DNA of 64,000 bases. Origin: Candidatus Helarchaeota archaeon (lineage in GTDB: Archaea > Asgardarchaeota > Lokiarchaeia > Helarchaeales > RDOG01). Shown here piece by piece: positions 33,419-42,519 of this stretch. The DNA lies in the NCBI GenBank assembly GCA_019058315.1, contig JAHPZH010000006.1:201052-265051 (forward strand), written 5' to 3'. The position numbers and the translations under genes are program-made. The notes under the pieces were generated by a model. The model was not told the DNA's origin. It did no database searches and was given only the letters and a program-made list of their open reading frames with translations. Numbering within the stretch: the stretch's first letter is position 1; the number at the start of each line of letters is the position of its first letter.

Positions 33419-35077
33419 ATGGTAGATAAAGAAAATGAAGAAAAAATAAGTGAAGATTTAAAAAAATGGGAGGAGAGTATTAAAAAATTTGATTTAAAAG
33501 ATGTTGAAAATACTTCACATTTGAAAATTAAACCCATATATACCCCATTAGATGTAAAAGAGACTACATATGATGATATCGGCTTCCCCGGAGAATTCCC
33601 CTATACTCGAGGACCATATTCAACAATGTATAGGGGTAGAACTTGGACTATGCGTCAATATAGTGGTTATCAGAATGCAAAATTAACTAATCAACGTTAT
33701 AAGTTTTTAATTGAACAAGGTCAAACTGGATTAAGTGTAGCATTTGATTTGCCCACTCAAATGGGATATGATGGAGATCATCCCCTCGCTCAAGGAGAAA
33801 TAGGACGAACTGGTGTTCCAATTTACACCTTAAAAGATATGGAAGACCTTTTTGATGGTATTCCTTTAGATAAAGTTAGTACATCTATGACAATTAACTC
33901 TCCTACTGCTATTATATTGGCTATGTATATTGCATTAGCTGAAAAGCAAGGAGTTACCCCAGATAAATTACGTGGGACTGTACAAAACGATATATTAAAA
34001 GAATATCTTGCCAGAAATACATATATTTTCCCTCCAGCACCTTCAATGAGGCTAGTTTCTGATGTGATTGAATATTGTTCAACAAATCTTCCTCGATTTA
34101 ATACTATATCAATCTCAGGTTATCATATCCGAGAAGCAGGAGCTACTGCTGTCCAAGAAATCGCCTTTACCTTAGCAAATGCAATTGCATATGTCGAGGA
34201 TGTTTTAAAACGAGGACTAGATATAGACCAATTTGCAAGCCGTTTATCCTTCTTCTTCTGTACTCATAATGATTTCTTTGAAGAAGTAGCTAAGTTCAGA
34301 TCTGCTAGAAGGATGTGGGCAAAAATCATTAAAGATCGATTTAAAGCCAAAAATCCTAAATCAATGATGTTACGATTTCATACTCAAACTATTGGCTCCA
34401 CATTAACAGCACAACAACCAGATGTTAATTTAATAAGAGTGGCAATTCAAACCCTAGCGGCTGTAATGGGTGGTGCACAATCACTCCACTCAAGTAGTCG
34501 TGATGAGGCTCTAAGTCTTCCAAGTGAAGAAAGTGTCCGGTTATCATTAAGAACCCAGCAAGTTATTGCTTATGAAAGTGGTGCAGTAAATGCTATTGAT
34601 CCTCTAGGTGGTTCGTATTATTTGGAAAATCTAACAAACAAGATGGAAGAAGAAGCATTTAAAATAATTAAAGACATTAAGGCAAGAGGTGGGGCAATTA
34701 AAGCTATAGAATCGGGATATATTCAAAAACAAATACAAGATAATGCATATAAAATACAGAAAGATATTGAAGATGGGAAACAAATTGTTATTGGTGTCAA
34801 TAAATTTCAAATCAAGGATGAAGATCTTAAATTAGAAATTTTAAAAGCAGATCCTGAGATCCAAAAACAGCAAATTGAAAAATTGGAAAAAATTAAGGAA
34901 TCTAGGGATAATAACCTAGTAAAAGAAAAACTAGAAAAAATTAAAGAAGTAGCAAAGACTAATGAGAATCTAATGCCCTATTTAATTGAAGCAGTAAAAG
35001 CTTATGCTACTAATGGGGAAATTTGCGATGTATTAAGGGAGATTTTTGGAACTTATAAATTAACAACTATTATTTAA
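33419..35077 (+). CDS. mcmA: methylmalonyl-CoA mutase, large catalytic subunit
   Basis: A 552-residue TIM-barrel subunit that interconverts methylmalonyl-CoA and succinyl-CoA by a radical mechanism. The substrate segment R-G-P-Y-S-T-M-Y-R-G-R-T-W-T-M-R-Q-Y (about 64-81) is diagnostic for methylmalonyl-CoA rather than isobutyryl-CoA mutases. S-I-S-G-Y-H-I-R-E-A-G-A, H-T-Q-T-I-G-S-T-L-T-A-Q and G-G-S-Y-Y-L-E follow. The cobalamin-binding domain is absent, as usual in archaea where it is a separate protein, not encoded in this window. ATG 33419. The gene stands alone after leuCD. Confidence 0.95.
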   Translation: MVDKENEEKISEDLKKWEESIKKFDLKDVENTSHLKIKPIYTPLDVKETTYDDIGFPGEFPYTRGPYSTMYRGRTWTMRQYSGYQNAKLTNQRYKFLIEQGQTGLSVAFDLPTQMGYDGDHPLAQGEIGRTGVPIYTLKDMEDLFDGIPLDKVSTSMTINSPTAIILAMYIALAEKQGVTPDKLRGTVQNDILKEYLARNTYIFPPAPSMRLVSDVIEYCSTNLPRFNTISISGYHIREAGATAVQEIAFTLANAIAYVEDVLKRGLDIDQFASRLSFFFCTHNDFFEEVAKFRSARRMWAKIIKDRFKAKNPKSMMLRFHTQTIGSTLTAQQPDVNLIRVAIQTLAAVMGGAQSLHSSSRDEALSLPSEESVRLSLRTQQVIAYESGAVNAIDPLGGSYYLENLTNKMEEEAFKIIKDIKARGGAIKAIESGYIQKQIQDNAYKIQKDIEDGKQIVIGVNKFQIKDEDLKLEILKADPEIQKQQIEKLEKIKESRDNNLVKEKLEKIKEVAKTNENLMPYLIEAVKAYATNGEICDVLREIFGTYKLTTII

Positions 35078-35114
35078 TATTTTATTTTAAATGTGAATAG
35101 ATAAAATTAGATTT

Positions 35115-36392
35115 TTATTCTCTTCTTCGTTTTATGACGGAATATAATAAAACTATAGAAATTGTAAAAACTATTAATAAAATTGAAAGCGACAGACTCC
35201 AGTGTAATTCAGGTTCTAATTGCCATGGGACTTGTGTGAAAAGTAATAATATTGGCCATCCATATATTTCTAAAATTTCTAATGCGTTATAGGTTGATGA
35301 AACTGTAGAAACTGGTGATGCAGGAGAAGATCCGAATCCTCCATATAAAAGTCTTTGACTTGAAAATATCCAAATAATTAATTCAAAAGTTTTTATCTTA
35401 CTGAGCCCACCTAATAAATTTAAAGCTTTAATTGCCGCACATGAGCTTGCCATGGTAGATCTAATATCATCTGGATTTCCAAATCCTCCATAATCTTTTA
35501 GATCACCTGTTTTTAAATTTAAATTTTGGCGAGCTGCAATCCAATTAACAGCAGCAGTTTTATTTATACCAACAAGGGAGCCGTTCGCTGCAAGTAAAGC
35601 CGAAACTGCTTCGTAAGTTGAATAAATTGAGTAAACCGGGTCACTACTATTACTAGAAAAAGCACCATAGTTTTCTGAACTAACTTCTAAATTTTGAGTC
35701 TGAATAATCCAATCTGAAGCATTATCGATTAAATCTAATCTCCCAAATTTCCTTAACAAACTAATTGCATACATAGTGGCTCGTAAAGATGAGGTTTGAT
35801 TATAAGTATTGCCAAATCCCCCATCATCATTTTGTAAACTATCAACGAAATTTACTAAACTAGAATCAGCACTTCGTCCTAGAAAATCAAGAGCTCTAAC
35901 TGCGTAATAAGTACTATATAAATTCACATCGTATTTACTAGTTTCACCATATGCTTTTAAGGTTATATTCCATTTTGAACCGATAAAACTAACGGTCTTT
36001 CCAAAATAAAATTCTATAGGGATATTACTGCCCGCAATTTGACCATATATACTCTTAACATATGTAGAACCACCCAATAACCATATTACAAAAGGCATAC
36101 TAATGCCTTTATATTGCCCATATAATGAAGTTACAGCGGAAATCCCCTCATAGGTTGTTTTTAACTCTACATCACCGCCGATCCCGTTTGAAAATCCTTT
36201 CATACCAGCATCATAAAAATTGAGTGTTAAGAAATGAAGTATCAAATTTCTTCGTGTAATAATATTAGGGTCCTCTTCAAAATTAAATGTTTCTAGATTT
36301 AAAATAAATTGAGCATTTGAGTTATATATAAACGTAGAAAATGTTAAGAGTCCTATAAATAACCCTAATATAAAAATCGATTTGGATTTCAT
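35115..36392 (-). CDS. secreted, membrane-anchored prenyltransferase/squalene-oxidase-repeat protein
   Basis: A 425-residue protein with a signal peptide or anchor at residues 5-25, a long extracellular domain, and a C-terminal membrane helix (about 400-420) followed by a basic end (K-R-R-R-E). Repeats such as D-D-G-G-F-G-N ... L-R-A-T-M-Y-A-I-S-L-L, Y-S-I-Y-S-T-Y-E-A-V-S-A-L and Y-G-G-F-G ... S-T-M-A-S-S-C-A-A-I-K-A-L match the alpha/alpha-barrel repeats of prenyltransferases and squalene cyclases. Such repeats on archaeal surface proteins are structural; the zinc site and catalytic Asp motif of enzymes are not seen. Role probably on the cell surface; substrate unknown. Confidence 0.75.
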   Translation of the reverse strand: MKSKSIFILGLFIGLLTFSTFIYNSNAQFILNLETFNFEEDPNIITRRNLILHFLTLNFYDAGMKGFSNGIGGDVELKTTYEGISAVTSLYGQYKGISMPFVIWLLGGSTYVKSIYGQIAGSNIPIEFYFGKTVSFIGSKWNITLKAYGETSKYDVNLYSTYYAVRALDFLGRSADSSLVNFVDSLQNDDGGFGNTYNQTSSLRATMYAISLLRKFGRLDLIDNASDWIIQTQNLEVSSENYGAFSSNSSDPVYSIYSTYEAVSALLAANGSLVGINKTAAVNWIAARQNLNLKTGDLKDYGGFGNPDDIRSTMASSCAAIKALNLLGGLSKIKTFELIIWIFSSQRLLYGGFGSSPASPVSTVSSTYNALEILEIYGWPILLLFTQVPWQLEPELHWSLSLSILLIVFTISIVLLYSVIKRRRE

Positions 36393-36500
36393 TATAACTC
36401 AAATATTTGTGATTAATTAATTTTTAACAAAATTACCTTTATTGAATTTTTGATATTTTTGATACATTTAATTAAAATAAATTGGATTTAAATCGTACTC

Positions 36501-37196
36501 TCAGTTATCGAAACTATCTAATTTTTTTTGTAATAATTCATTTTTGATATTTTTTACAGTTTTCCAAGTTTTACGAACAAATGGTGGTAAATCATTATGC
36601 TTTTTTATCCATTTTTTTAAAAATTGTCTTGTTTTTTCATCAGCTGGATAACCACTTCCTAAATCACCATATTCTTTTTTCAATTTTTGAATATCTGTAT
36701 CTCTTTCAACTTTGGCAAGAATAGAAGCAGCAGATACAACTGGATATAGTTCATCTGCCTTAAATTCTGCAATTATTTGTGGTTTTACAGATTTTGAAAG
36801 AGTTGATATATAGTTTTTCAAGTATTTTGTGTATGCTTTTATATTATTACTAGGGCAATCCAAATAGAGTTTATTGATTTTAACTCTTTCATTCAATGTG
36901 ATAAGTAATTCGGCTGATTTTATGGCTTCTAGCCAATTTAAATTTAATTCACTTGATTTCAAAGCATTATCTATTTCTTTTGGTGAAATAGAAACAATTT
37001 CATAATCCACAGATTTTTTTAATTGAGAACTAATTTTTTTACGCTTTTTTGGAGTTAATTGTTTACTATCTTTTACTCCCAAATTTTCTAACAAAGCATA
37101 TTCACTTTCTTTTATAGCAACTATCGCCATTACCATAGGACCAAAAAGAGGTCCTCTACCCGCCTCATCAATACCAGCAATGATTATTTCTTTCAA
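36501..37196 (-). CDS. rnhB: ribonuclease HII
   Basis: A 231-residue RNase HII, which cuts RNA in RNA-DNA hybrids and removes misincorporated ribonucleotides. The signature I-A-G-I-D-E-A-G-R-G-P-L-F-G-P (acidic residues D9, E10) and V-K-D-S-K-Q-L-T-P, L-D-C-P-S-N and S-A-A-S-I-L-A-K-V-E-R-D are all present; the G-S-G-Y-P-A-D segment near the C-terminus is also typical. The start is TTG 37196, just upstream of the conserved core; no better start is available. It follows the longin-like gene by 6 bases, so the two are co-transcribed. Confidence 0.93.
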   Translation of the reverse strand: MKEIIIAGIDEAGRGPLFGPMVMAIVAIKESEYALLENLGVKDSKQLTPKKRKKISSQLKKSVDYEIVSISPKEIDNALKSSELNLNWLEAIKSAELLITLNERVKINKLYLDCPSNNIKAYTKYLKNYISTLSKSVKPQIIAEFKADELYPVVSAASILAKVERDTDIQKLKKEYGDLGSGYPADEKTRQFLKKWIKKHNDLPPFVRKTWKTVKNIKNELLQKKLDSFDN

Positions 37197-37202
37197 AGTT
37201 TA

Positions 37203-37706
37203 TTAACTCTTGTCATCTTTAGCTAATTTCGCAATTTTTTTTATGGTTCCTGACATAACTTGTTCGATCGACAAAAGTTCTAAGTCCTGCATTAATTTTG
37301 GTAAATTATTTTCGCCCCAATCCAAAAAATGATCAGTATTGACCAATGCACCCTTTTTTATTTTTTCTAAAGTCTTTTTATTTTTTAAAACAAAGCTTTG
37401 TCTACAACGTTTTAAAAAATAATTACATTCACCAGGATCATCCCCCAAATCGGTTAATATAACAATTCTTATGGAATATTTGGGACTATGAATTCCAATT
37501 AGTGAATATTTTTCCTCCATCTCAATTTTTTGTATTCCTTTTCCCCCCATAGATTCTGCAAATTGTGAAATTGCGGATAATAATCCTGTGATTAAATCCG
37601 GGCTTTGTTGCTTATTATGTATTTCATCTATAAGAAATTGTCTGGTGAACATCAATTGCCCGTTTTTGTGAAACACATAAAGAGATCGGATCAAATAAAT
37701 TCCCAC
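37203..37706 (-). CDS. longin-like domain protein
   Basis: A 167-residue protein. The N-terminal about 120 residues look like a longin/roadblock-type fold: I-R-S-L-Y-V-F-H-K-N-G-Q-L-M-F strand pair, a helix (D-L-I-T-G-L-L-S-A-I-S-Q-F-A), then strands K-Y-S-L-I-G-I-H and Y-S-I-R-I-V-I-L. Longin domains are used in eukaryotic vesicle trafficking and are frequent in Asgard genomes. The C-terminal about 40 residues are helical and charged. GTG 37706 is the start, with TTG four codons later as an alternative. Upstream partner of rnhB. Fold call moderately sure; function unknown. Confidence 0.6.
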   Translation of the reverse strand: MGIYLIRSLYVFHKNGQLMFTRQFLIDEIHNKQQSPDLITGLLSAISQFAESMGGKGIQKIEMEEKYSLIGIHSPKYSIRIVILTDLGDDPGECNYFLKRCRQSFVLKNKKTLEKIKKGALVNTDHFLDWGENNLPKLMQDLELLSIEQVMSGTIKKIAKLAKDDKS

Positions 37707-37886
37707 TATATTTTATCTATTTAAAAAAATAAAATTAATTCACATAAATAAATTCTTTTTATCTCTTGATTATTTTTTTCCTATATTCTTTAGATTAAAA
37801 AAAATAAAAAATATTAAAATTTTATAGTAATTGAATTGTTTAAAAAAAGATTAATTTTTCTTAATCGAAATATTGTGGTTTAAATT

Positions 37887-39635
37887 ATGTCAGATTCTGA
37901 AACACATATTTGGGCTGATAAATTAGCTAAAAAATTGATAGAAAGACAAAATTATAATTATATTGATAAGAAAATTCCCAAAACTTCTCATTCAATTAAG
38001 AGCAGCACCTCTATTTCAGGAGTTCCCCATATTGGGAATGCATGCGATGTCTTTAGAGCCGAGGCTGTTGTAAAAGCTCTAAAAGATAGGGGTGAAAAAA
38101 ATATTAAATTCTTTTGGGTTGCAGAGGACTCGGATCCATTCCGTAAAGTTCCCGCAGGTATCCCGAAAGAATTTAAAGAACATTTAGGTAAACCTGTCAG
38201 TGATCTTCCTTGCCCAAAAGGGTGTTGTGACAATTATTCTGATCACTTTGTTAATTTATTCGTAGATAGCCTAATAGATAATTTTGGAGTAAAAATGGAG
38301 GTTTATTCTACTACAAAATATTATAGAGCTGGTAAATTTTATAATGAAATTAAAATTGCTTTAGAAAAAGTGGATGAATTAAGAGGAATTATTAATAAAT
38401 ATCGAAATCCCGCCAATCCATTGCCCATTTCGTGGATCCCATGGCAGCCAATCTGTGATAATTGTGGTAAGATAATTACTACTCGTATGAAAGAGATTGA
38501 TGGTGATAATGTTACTTATTCATGTGAAGATTATCAATTTAAACATGCAACAGTAAAGGGCTGTGGTCATGAAGGGGTTAGTGATATTAAAAAAGGTTAT
38601 GGAAAAATGGGATGGAAAACCGAATGGGCAGCTGAATGGCATGTTTGGAATGTAACATTTGAACCTTATGGAAAGGAACATGGCGTAAATTGTCCACATG
38701 AAGGTTATGGTCCTGTAGGTGTGGGTTCCTTTTGGGTTGCGGGAACAATATCAGAATTGATTTATGATTGGCCTGAACCTTGTCCAACTAAAGCAACCAA
38801 CGTTTTACAACCATATGAGTATATATTGATTGGAAAAGAAAAAATGAGTGCTTCTAAAGGAAATATTATCTCTACGTGGGATTGGCCCAGTTTAGCGCCA
38901 CCAGAAACCTTAAAATTATTCTTTCTTCGCAAGCCAAATTCTCAAACTAATATTATGTCCCTTAAGAAACTCAAAAATGCATATAAAATGATTGATGATC
39001 ATAATGAAATTCCAAAATTAATTTTCGATTTTGAGAAACTTACAAAGATTTACTATGGTTTTGAAGAAGATGAAAGAATAGAATATTCTAAAAGGCTTTA
39101 TGAATTAATCCAAGTTAAAAAAATATCAGATAAAATACCTTATTTTCTACCATTTAGATTTGCAATTGATATATCCCAGCTTGAAACTTTATTACCTCAA
39201 AAAGATATTTATGAAAAATCAAGAAATATGATATCCAGAACTTATAATAAGGTACTCGTTAACGGTGAAATTAAGAGAATAATTAAGGATACTTTAAGCA
39301 GAGCTAAATATTGGATAAATAATTTCGCCCCTGAAAAATTGAAGTTCGATTTTTCGGAAGCTAAATTAACCGAACTTACAAAAAAATTTACAATTGACCA
39401 AAAATCTGTTTTGAAAGAAATTACGAAATTGCTACAACAAGATATTGATTGGGATGAACAAGAGCTCCAAAATAAATTATTTACAATAGGAAAATCGCTC
39501 GGAAAGCCAAAAAAATTTTTTGAAACTGTTTATTTAGCTCTTATAGGAAGAAAATCTGGTCCAAGATTGGCACCTTTTCTATTATTACTTGATAAAAATT
39601 GGATAATAAAAAGATTTCAAAAAATAACTGATTAA
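37887..39635 (+). CDS. lysK: lysyl-tRNA synthetase, class I
   Basis: A 582-residue class I LysRS, the archaeal form unrelated to the common class II enzyme. The H-I-G-H motif appears as P-H-I-G-N (about 49-53) and the K-M-S-K-S motif as K-M-S-A-S-K-G-N (about 318-325). A zinc-binding insertion holds C-D-N-C and later Cys/His residues. The W-A-A-E-W-H-V-W-N segment is characteristic. It charges tRNA-Lys. ATG 37887. A stand-alone gene; sequence divergence from class II enzymes makes the call secure. Confidence 0.95.
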   Translation: MSDSETHIWADKLAKKLIERQNYNYIDKKIPKTSHSIKSSTSISGVPHIGNACDVFRAEAVVKALKDRGEKNIKFFWVAEDSDPFRKVPAGIPKEFKEHLGKPVSDLPCPKGCCDNYSDHFVNLFVDSLIDNFGVKMEVYSTTKYYRAGKFYNEIKIALEKVDELRGIINKYRNPANPLPISWIPWQPICDNCGKIITTRMKEIDGDNVTYSCEDYQFKHATVKGCGHEGVSDIKKGYGKMGWKTEWAAEWHVWNVTFEPYGKEHGVNCPHEGYGPVGVGSFWVAGTISELIYDWPEPCPTKATNVLQPYEYILIGKEKMSASKGNIISTWDWPSLAPPETLKLFFLRKPNSQTNIMSLKKLKNAYKMIDDHNEIPKLIFDFEKLTKIYYGFEEDERIEYSKRLYELIQVKKISDKIPYFLPFRFAIDISQLETLLPQKDIYEKSRNMISRTYNKVLVNGEIKRIIKDTLSRAKYWINNFAPEKLKFDFSEAKLTELTKKFTIDQKSVLKEITKLLQQDIDWDEQELQNKLFTIGKSLGKPKKFFETVYLALIGRKSGPRLAPFLLLLDKNWIIKRFQKITD

Positions 39636-39760
39636 TTTATTTTTCTTTCTCCTTATATTTAAGAATAGAAGTTTTAAAGTATACTCATTTATTTTAAATC
39701 ATTTCTGTTCAAAACATTTTTATAATTTTTCTGAAATTCTTATAAAAATACAATTTTTAT

Positions 39761-40492
39761 GTGAAAACTTTGGTAGGCACAAAAGCAAGACCTAAATTAA
39801 AAAAAATTTTAGAACCATTAGGAAGATTTGGAGACAGAGTTGGATTAACTCCTAATAGAATTACTGTAATTGGATTTTCCATTTCCATTTTAACTGGTGT
39901 AATGATTTATTTATCACAAATTTTAACCCCTAAAATTGAATTTTTTGGTTTTACGTGTATTTTATCTGAAAATACTAGAATTCTATTTTTGGCTTTTGCA
40001 CTTGTTTGTTTATTTTGGTCTGGGTTTTTTGATGTATTTGACGGTGCAGTGGCTAGATATCAAAATTCTATTACGGTTTTTGGAGGGTTTTTAGACTCAG
40101 TTTTAGATCGTTATTCTGATGCAATTTATTTATTCGCTATAATTTTTTCTGGATATTGTGAATTATATATCGGAGTATTTGCTCTAATTGGGTCCTTGCT
40201 TGTTTCTTATACTAGAGCCAGAGGGGAGGCAGGAGGTGTTGATGCCAAACATATGGCCGTAGGAATTGCAGAACGCTCTGAGCGACTAATTATTATCTTT
40301 GGAGCTATCTTTTTTCATGGACTATTTTTATATTTAGATCCTAGTTCAATTATAGATCAACGTTGGGGTGCTATTGGGTATGGTATTTTAATTATAGCTA
40401 TTATAACTCAAATTACAGTCTTTCATCGAATTTTTGCCGCCTATAAGAATTTTCCAAAAGAACCAATAGAAGACCAAAAATCAGAAAATTAA
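39761..40492 (+). CDS. CDP-alcohol phosphatidyltransferase family membrane enzyme
   Basis: A 243-residue membrane protein with about six helices. The family motif D-G-x2-A-R-x8-G-x3-D-x3-D is seen as D-G-A-V-A-R then G-F-L-D-S-V-L-D (about 91-112). In archaea these enzymes join CDP-archaeol with inositol phosphate, serine or glycerol phosphate in polar lipid synthesis. R-L-G or similar features that pick one head group are not decisive here; archaetidylinositol phosphate synthase is a reasonable guess. GTG 39761 start. A stand-alone gene after lysK. Confidence 0.85.
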   Translation: MKTLVGTKARPKLKKILEPLGRFGDRVGLTPNRITVIGFSISILTGVMIYLSQILTPKIEFFGFTCILSENTRILFLAFALVCLFWSGFFDVFDGAVARYQNSITVFGGFLDSVLDRYSDAIYLFAIIFSGYCELYIGVFALIGSLLVSYTRARGEAGGVDAKHMAVGIAERSERLIIIFGAIFFHGLFLYLDPSSIIDQRWGAIGYGILIIAIITQITVFHRIFAAYKNFPKEPIEDQKSEN

Positions 40493-40550
40493 TTGAAATT
40501 CAAAGATTTTAAATGTAAAATAGGGTTTAAATATTAATTAAAAATGGATA

Positions 40551-40994
40551 TTAGACTTTATCGAAGATCTCATTCATTAGAGCAGCTAAATATGATCTTG
40601 CAAGGTCCATAGTTTGTTTCCCTAACTCTGTAATATAATAATATTTTCTATTTGGCTTACCTGAGTTTTGATTTTTTTCATCATTTTGTTCCCACTTAAC
40701 GGTAACTAAATTATCTTTTTTCATTTTATACAAAATCACATATCCACTTACAATAGCTGGTGAGAATCCAAATTTATCCTTGATCTTATTTTTAATTTCA
40801 TAACCATAATGTGGTTTCTCTTGCAAAAGACGTAGTATATATAACCACAAATTAGCTTTGGTGATTTTTTCTACAAGACGATGTATTGCTTTAGGATATT
40901 GTCTATGTGCTTCCCCATCCCCAAAAATCTCATTTAATTCACGTAAATTTTTTTTTGTTGCACTTTCTATTGCATTTTTAGTATCTTCTGACAT
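40551..40994 (-). CDS. PadR-family transcriptional regulator
   Basis: A 147-residue protein with a PadR winged helix: L-W-L-Y-I-L-R-L-L-Q-E-K-P-H-Y-G-Y-E-I (about 49-67), S-P-A-I-V-S-G-Y-V-I-L-Y-K-M as recognition region, and a wing ending in R-K-Y-Y-Y-I-T-E-L-G. A charged N-terminal helix of about 45 residues precedes it, and a C-terminal dimerisation helix follows. PadR regulators repress stress or transport genes; no target is obvious because neighbours are on opposite strands. ATG 40994. The 206-base gap upstream holds AT-rich promoter sequence only. Confidence 0.85.
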   Translation of the reverse strand: MSEDTKNAIESATKKNLRELNEIFGDGEAHRQYPKAIHRLVEKITKANLWLYILRLLQEKPHYGYEIKNKIKDKFGFSPAIVSGYVILYKMKKDNLVTVKWEQNDEKNQNSGKPNRKYYYITELGKQTMDLARSYLAALMNEIFDKV

Positions 40995-41200
40995 ATTTCT
41001 TCATCTTATTTGCTTTTATCTCATATTTAATTTTAAAAACTTTTGTTTTTTTGTCTCTTTGTACTTCTTATTTTCCAATCTTTTTAATTTTATTTTATAT
41101 GTGTAAAATAAATGAAAATTTATAAAAATAACTCAAAAAATTCTAATTAATTTAAAAAAAGGTAATAATCGATTTGTTGAGTAAAAATTGATAAAATTTT

Positions 41201-41578
41201 CTAATATTCCTCCATAAGTTCAGACATAAAAAGACCCACTAAGGCAACAAAATGACTTTTATCTGAAATACTCTTTCCAACATATTCTATATTTCCTAAA
41301 ATTTCGAGTGCTGTATATGAATCCCTTCCAGTTAAAAATTTTACAAGATTTCCATCCAAGCCTTTAAATGTCATATCTGGATTATCACATTCACCTGTTA
41401 AAACGTCAATTACACCATCTTTGATTTTTAAACAACATTTCTTACCTGCACTAACATCAAAAAAAATAGTTTTATCCCAATTTTTAAGCTCATTTTTTAT
41501 TGCAGCACTTTTCAAAGCAACTTTTTGATATATTCGGCAAGTATCTAATGTTGTATATACACTCAATTCAATCCCCAA
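41201..41578 (-). CDS. SCP2 sterol-carrier-like domain protein
   Basis: A 125-residue single-domain protein. The segments I-F-F-D-V-S-A-G-K-K-C-C-L-K-I-K-D-G, D-N-P-D-M-T-F-K-G and L-G-N-I-E-Y-V-G-K match the SCP2 fold, a hydrophobic-ligand pocket used for lipids or acyl chains. It uses a TTG start at 41578, with another TTG four codons later; the start is therefore uncertain. It follows the eS26 gene by 28 bases on the same strand and may be co-transcribed. Ligand unknown. Confidence 0.7.
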   Translation of the reverse strand: MGIELSVYTTLDTCRIYQKVALKSAAIKNELKNWDKTIFFDVSAGKKCCLKIKDGVIDVLTGECDNPDMTFKGLDGNLVKFLTGRDSYTALEILGNIEYVGKSISDKSHFVALVGLFMSELMEEY

Positions 41579-41606
41579 TGGAATTAACTAGGATAATTAA
41601 AATTCA

Positions 41607-41879
41607 TTAAGTTTTTCTTTCATCCTTACTCCTTATCTTAACTAATCTATAATGAACTGCGCATTTCACACAATAATATTTTACTGTATGTCTTCTTGGA
41701 ATAATTGCACCTTGTTGTTTTAACTCTTTATAAATTTTAGGGTCCACTACAGATTTGGTTGCTGATCTTTTTTTTGCCTTATCTCTAGGAACTAGACGAC
41801 CACACTTTGAGCATTGAACAGTAGGAGGTCTACCCTTTTTACCTTTAGAACGACCACCGCTCTTACGTTTTTTAGGCAA
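41607..41879 (-). CDS. rps26e: small-subunit ribosomal protein eS26
   Basis: A 90-residue ribosomal protein shared by eukaryotes and some archaeal lineages including Asgard archaea, absent from bacteria. The basic N-terminus (K-K-R-K-S-G-G-R-S-K-G-K-K-G-R) leads to V-Q-C-S-K-C-G-R-L-V-P-R-D-K-A, and a second pair Y-Y-C-V-K-C-A-V-H completes the zinc site. It lies near the mRNA exit channel of the 30S subunit. Start TTG 41879, set by an AGGGGG site seven bases upstream, which is inside a hairpin (next entry). Confidence 0.95.
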   Translation of the reverse strand: MPKKRKSGGRSKGKKGRPPTVQCSKCGRLVPRDKAKKRSATKSVVDPKIYKELKQQGAIIPRRHTVKYYCVKCAVHYRLVKIRSKDERKT

Positions 41880-41887
41880 ATCGATGC

Positions 41888-41906
41888 CCCCTATCCATTT
41901 TAGGGG
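41888..41906 (-). promoter_or_regulatory. hairpin covering the ribosome-binding site of rps26e
   Basis: On the minus strand CCCCTA, a 7-base loop, and TAGGGG form a 6-bp G/C-rich stem. The 3' arm, with one further G, is the Shine-Dalgarno sequence for the TTG start. In such AT-rich DNA this stem stands out and could allow translational feedback, as for other ribosomal proteins. Confidence 0.5.
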
Positions 41907-42013
41907 TCGTCATCGTGTATTTTTTGAACATCTTTAAACCTCAAAAAAAATTTTATATTCTAATAATATTAATTTTTTTGCTTACTTAATTGTTTTATAG
42001 GTCGTATATTGTT

Positions 42014-42430
42014 TTGGATAAAGAGGAATTAATTGAAGAATTTTTAAAACTTGAAGGAATAGATGGAGAAATTGCATTAAAATTATACAATGCTGGTATA
42101 AAATCAATTTCTGATTTAAAATCATCAGATCCTCAAAATCTATCTGAAAAGATTGGTTATCCGATTAAATTAGTAAAATCTTGGATTAACTCAATTGTTA
42201 AATATGAACAACAAAAGAAATTTGAAAAAAGTGAAGAAATTATTATTAAATTAAAAGATTCTTTAAATTGCAGTTATGAAATTGCAAAAACACTTCGAAA
42301 TGTGGGCATTCTCAGTCTAGAAGACCTTACTAATGAAGATCCCGCTCAATTGGCTGATGATGCTGAGATTGATTTGAAGTATATTAAATTATGGATTAAG
42401 AAAGCTAAAAAGATCTTAAAAAGTAAGTAA
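42014..42430 (+). CDS. helix-hairpin-helix repeat protein
   Basis: About 138 residues with two helix-hairpin-helix modules: E-G-I-D-G-E-I-A-L-K-L-Y-N-A-G-I-K-S-I-S-D-L and L-N-C-S-Y-E-I-A-K-T-L-R-N-V-G-I-L-S-L-E-D-L, each followed by D-P-x-x-L and a basic helix. The layout matches the N-terminal DNA-binding domains of RadA/Rad51 and of topoisomerase or repair helicases, here free-standing and doubled. No catalytic domain, so a DNA-binding or adaptor role is likely. The start is uncertain: TTG 42014 is used, TTG 41990 is possible. It reads away from eS26. Confidence 0.7.
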   Translation: MDKEELIEEFLKLEGIDGEIALKLYNAGIKSISDLKSSDPQNLSEKIGYPIKLVKSWINSIVKYEQQKKFEKSEEIIIKLKDSLNCSYEIAKTLRNVGILSLEDLTNEDPAQLADDAEIDLKYIKLWIKKAKKILKSK

Positions 42431-42519
42431 GTGAAATTAAAGTTAAGACGAATGAATTTAAAATAAAAGAGATATAAAATTGATAAATAACACTCATTAA
42501 AAATGATGGAGGAATAGAA

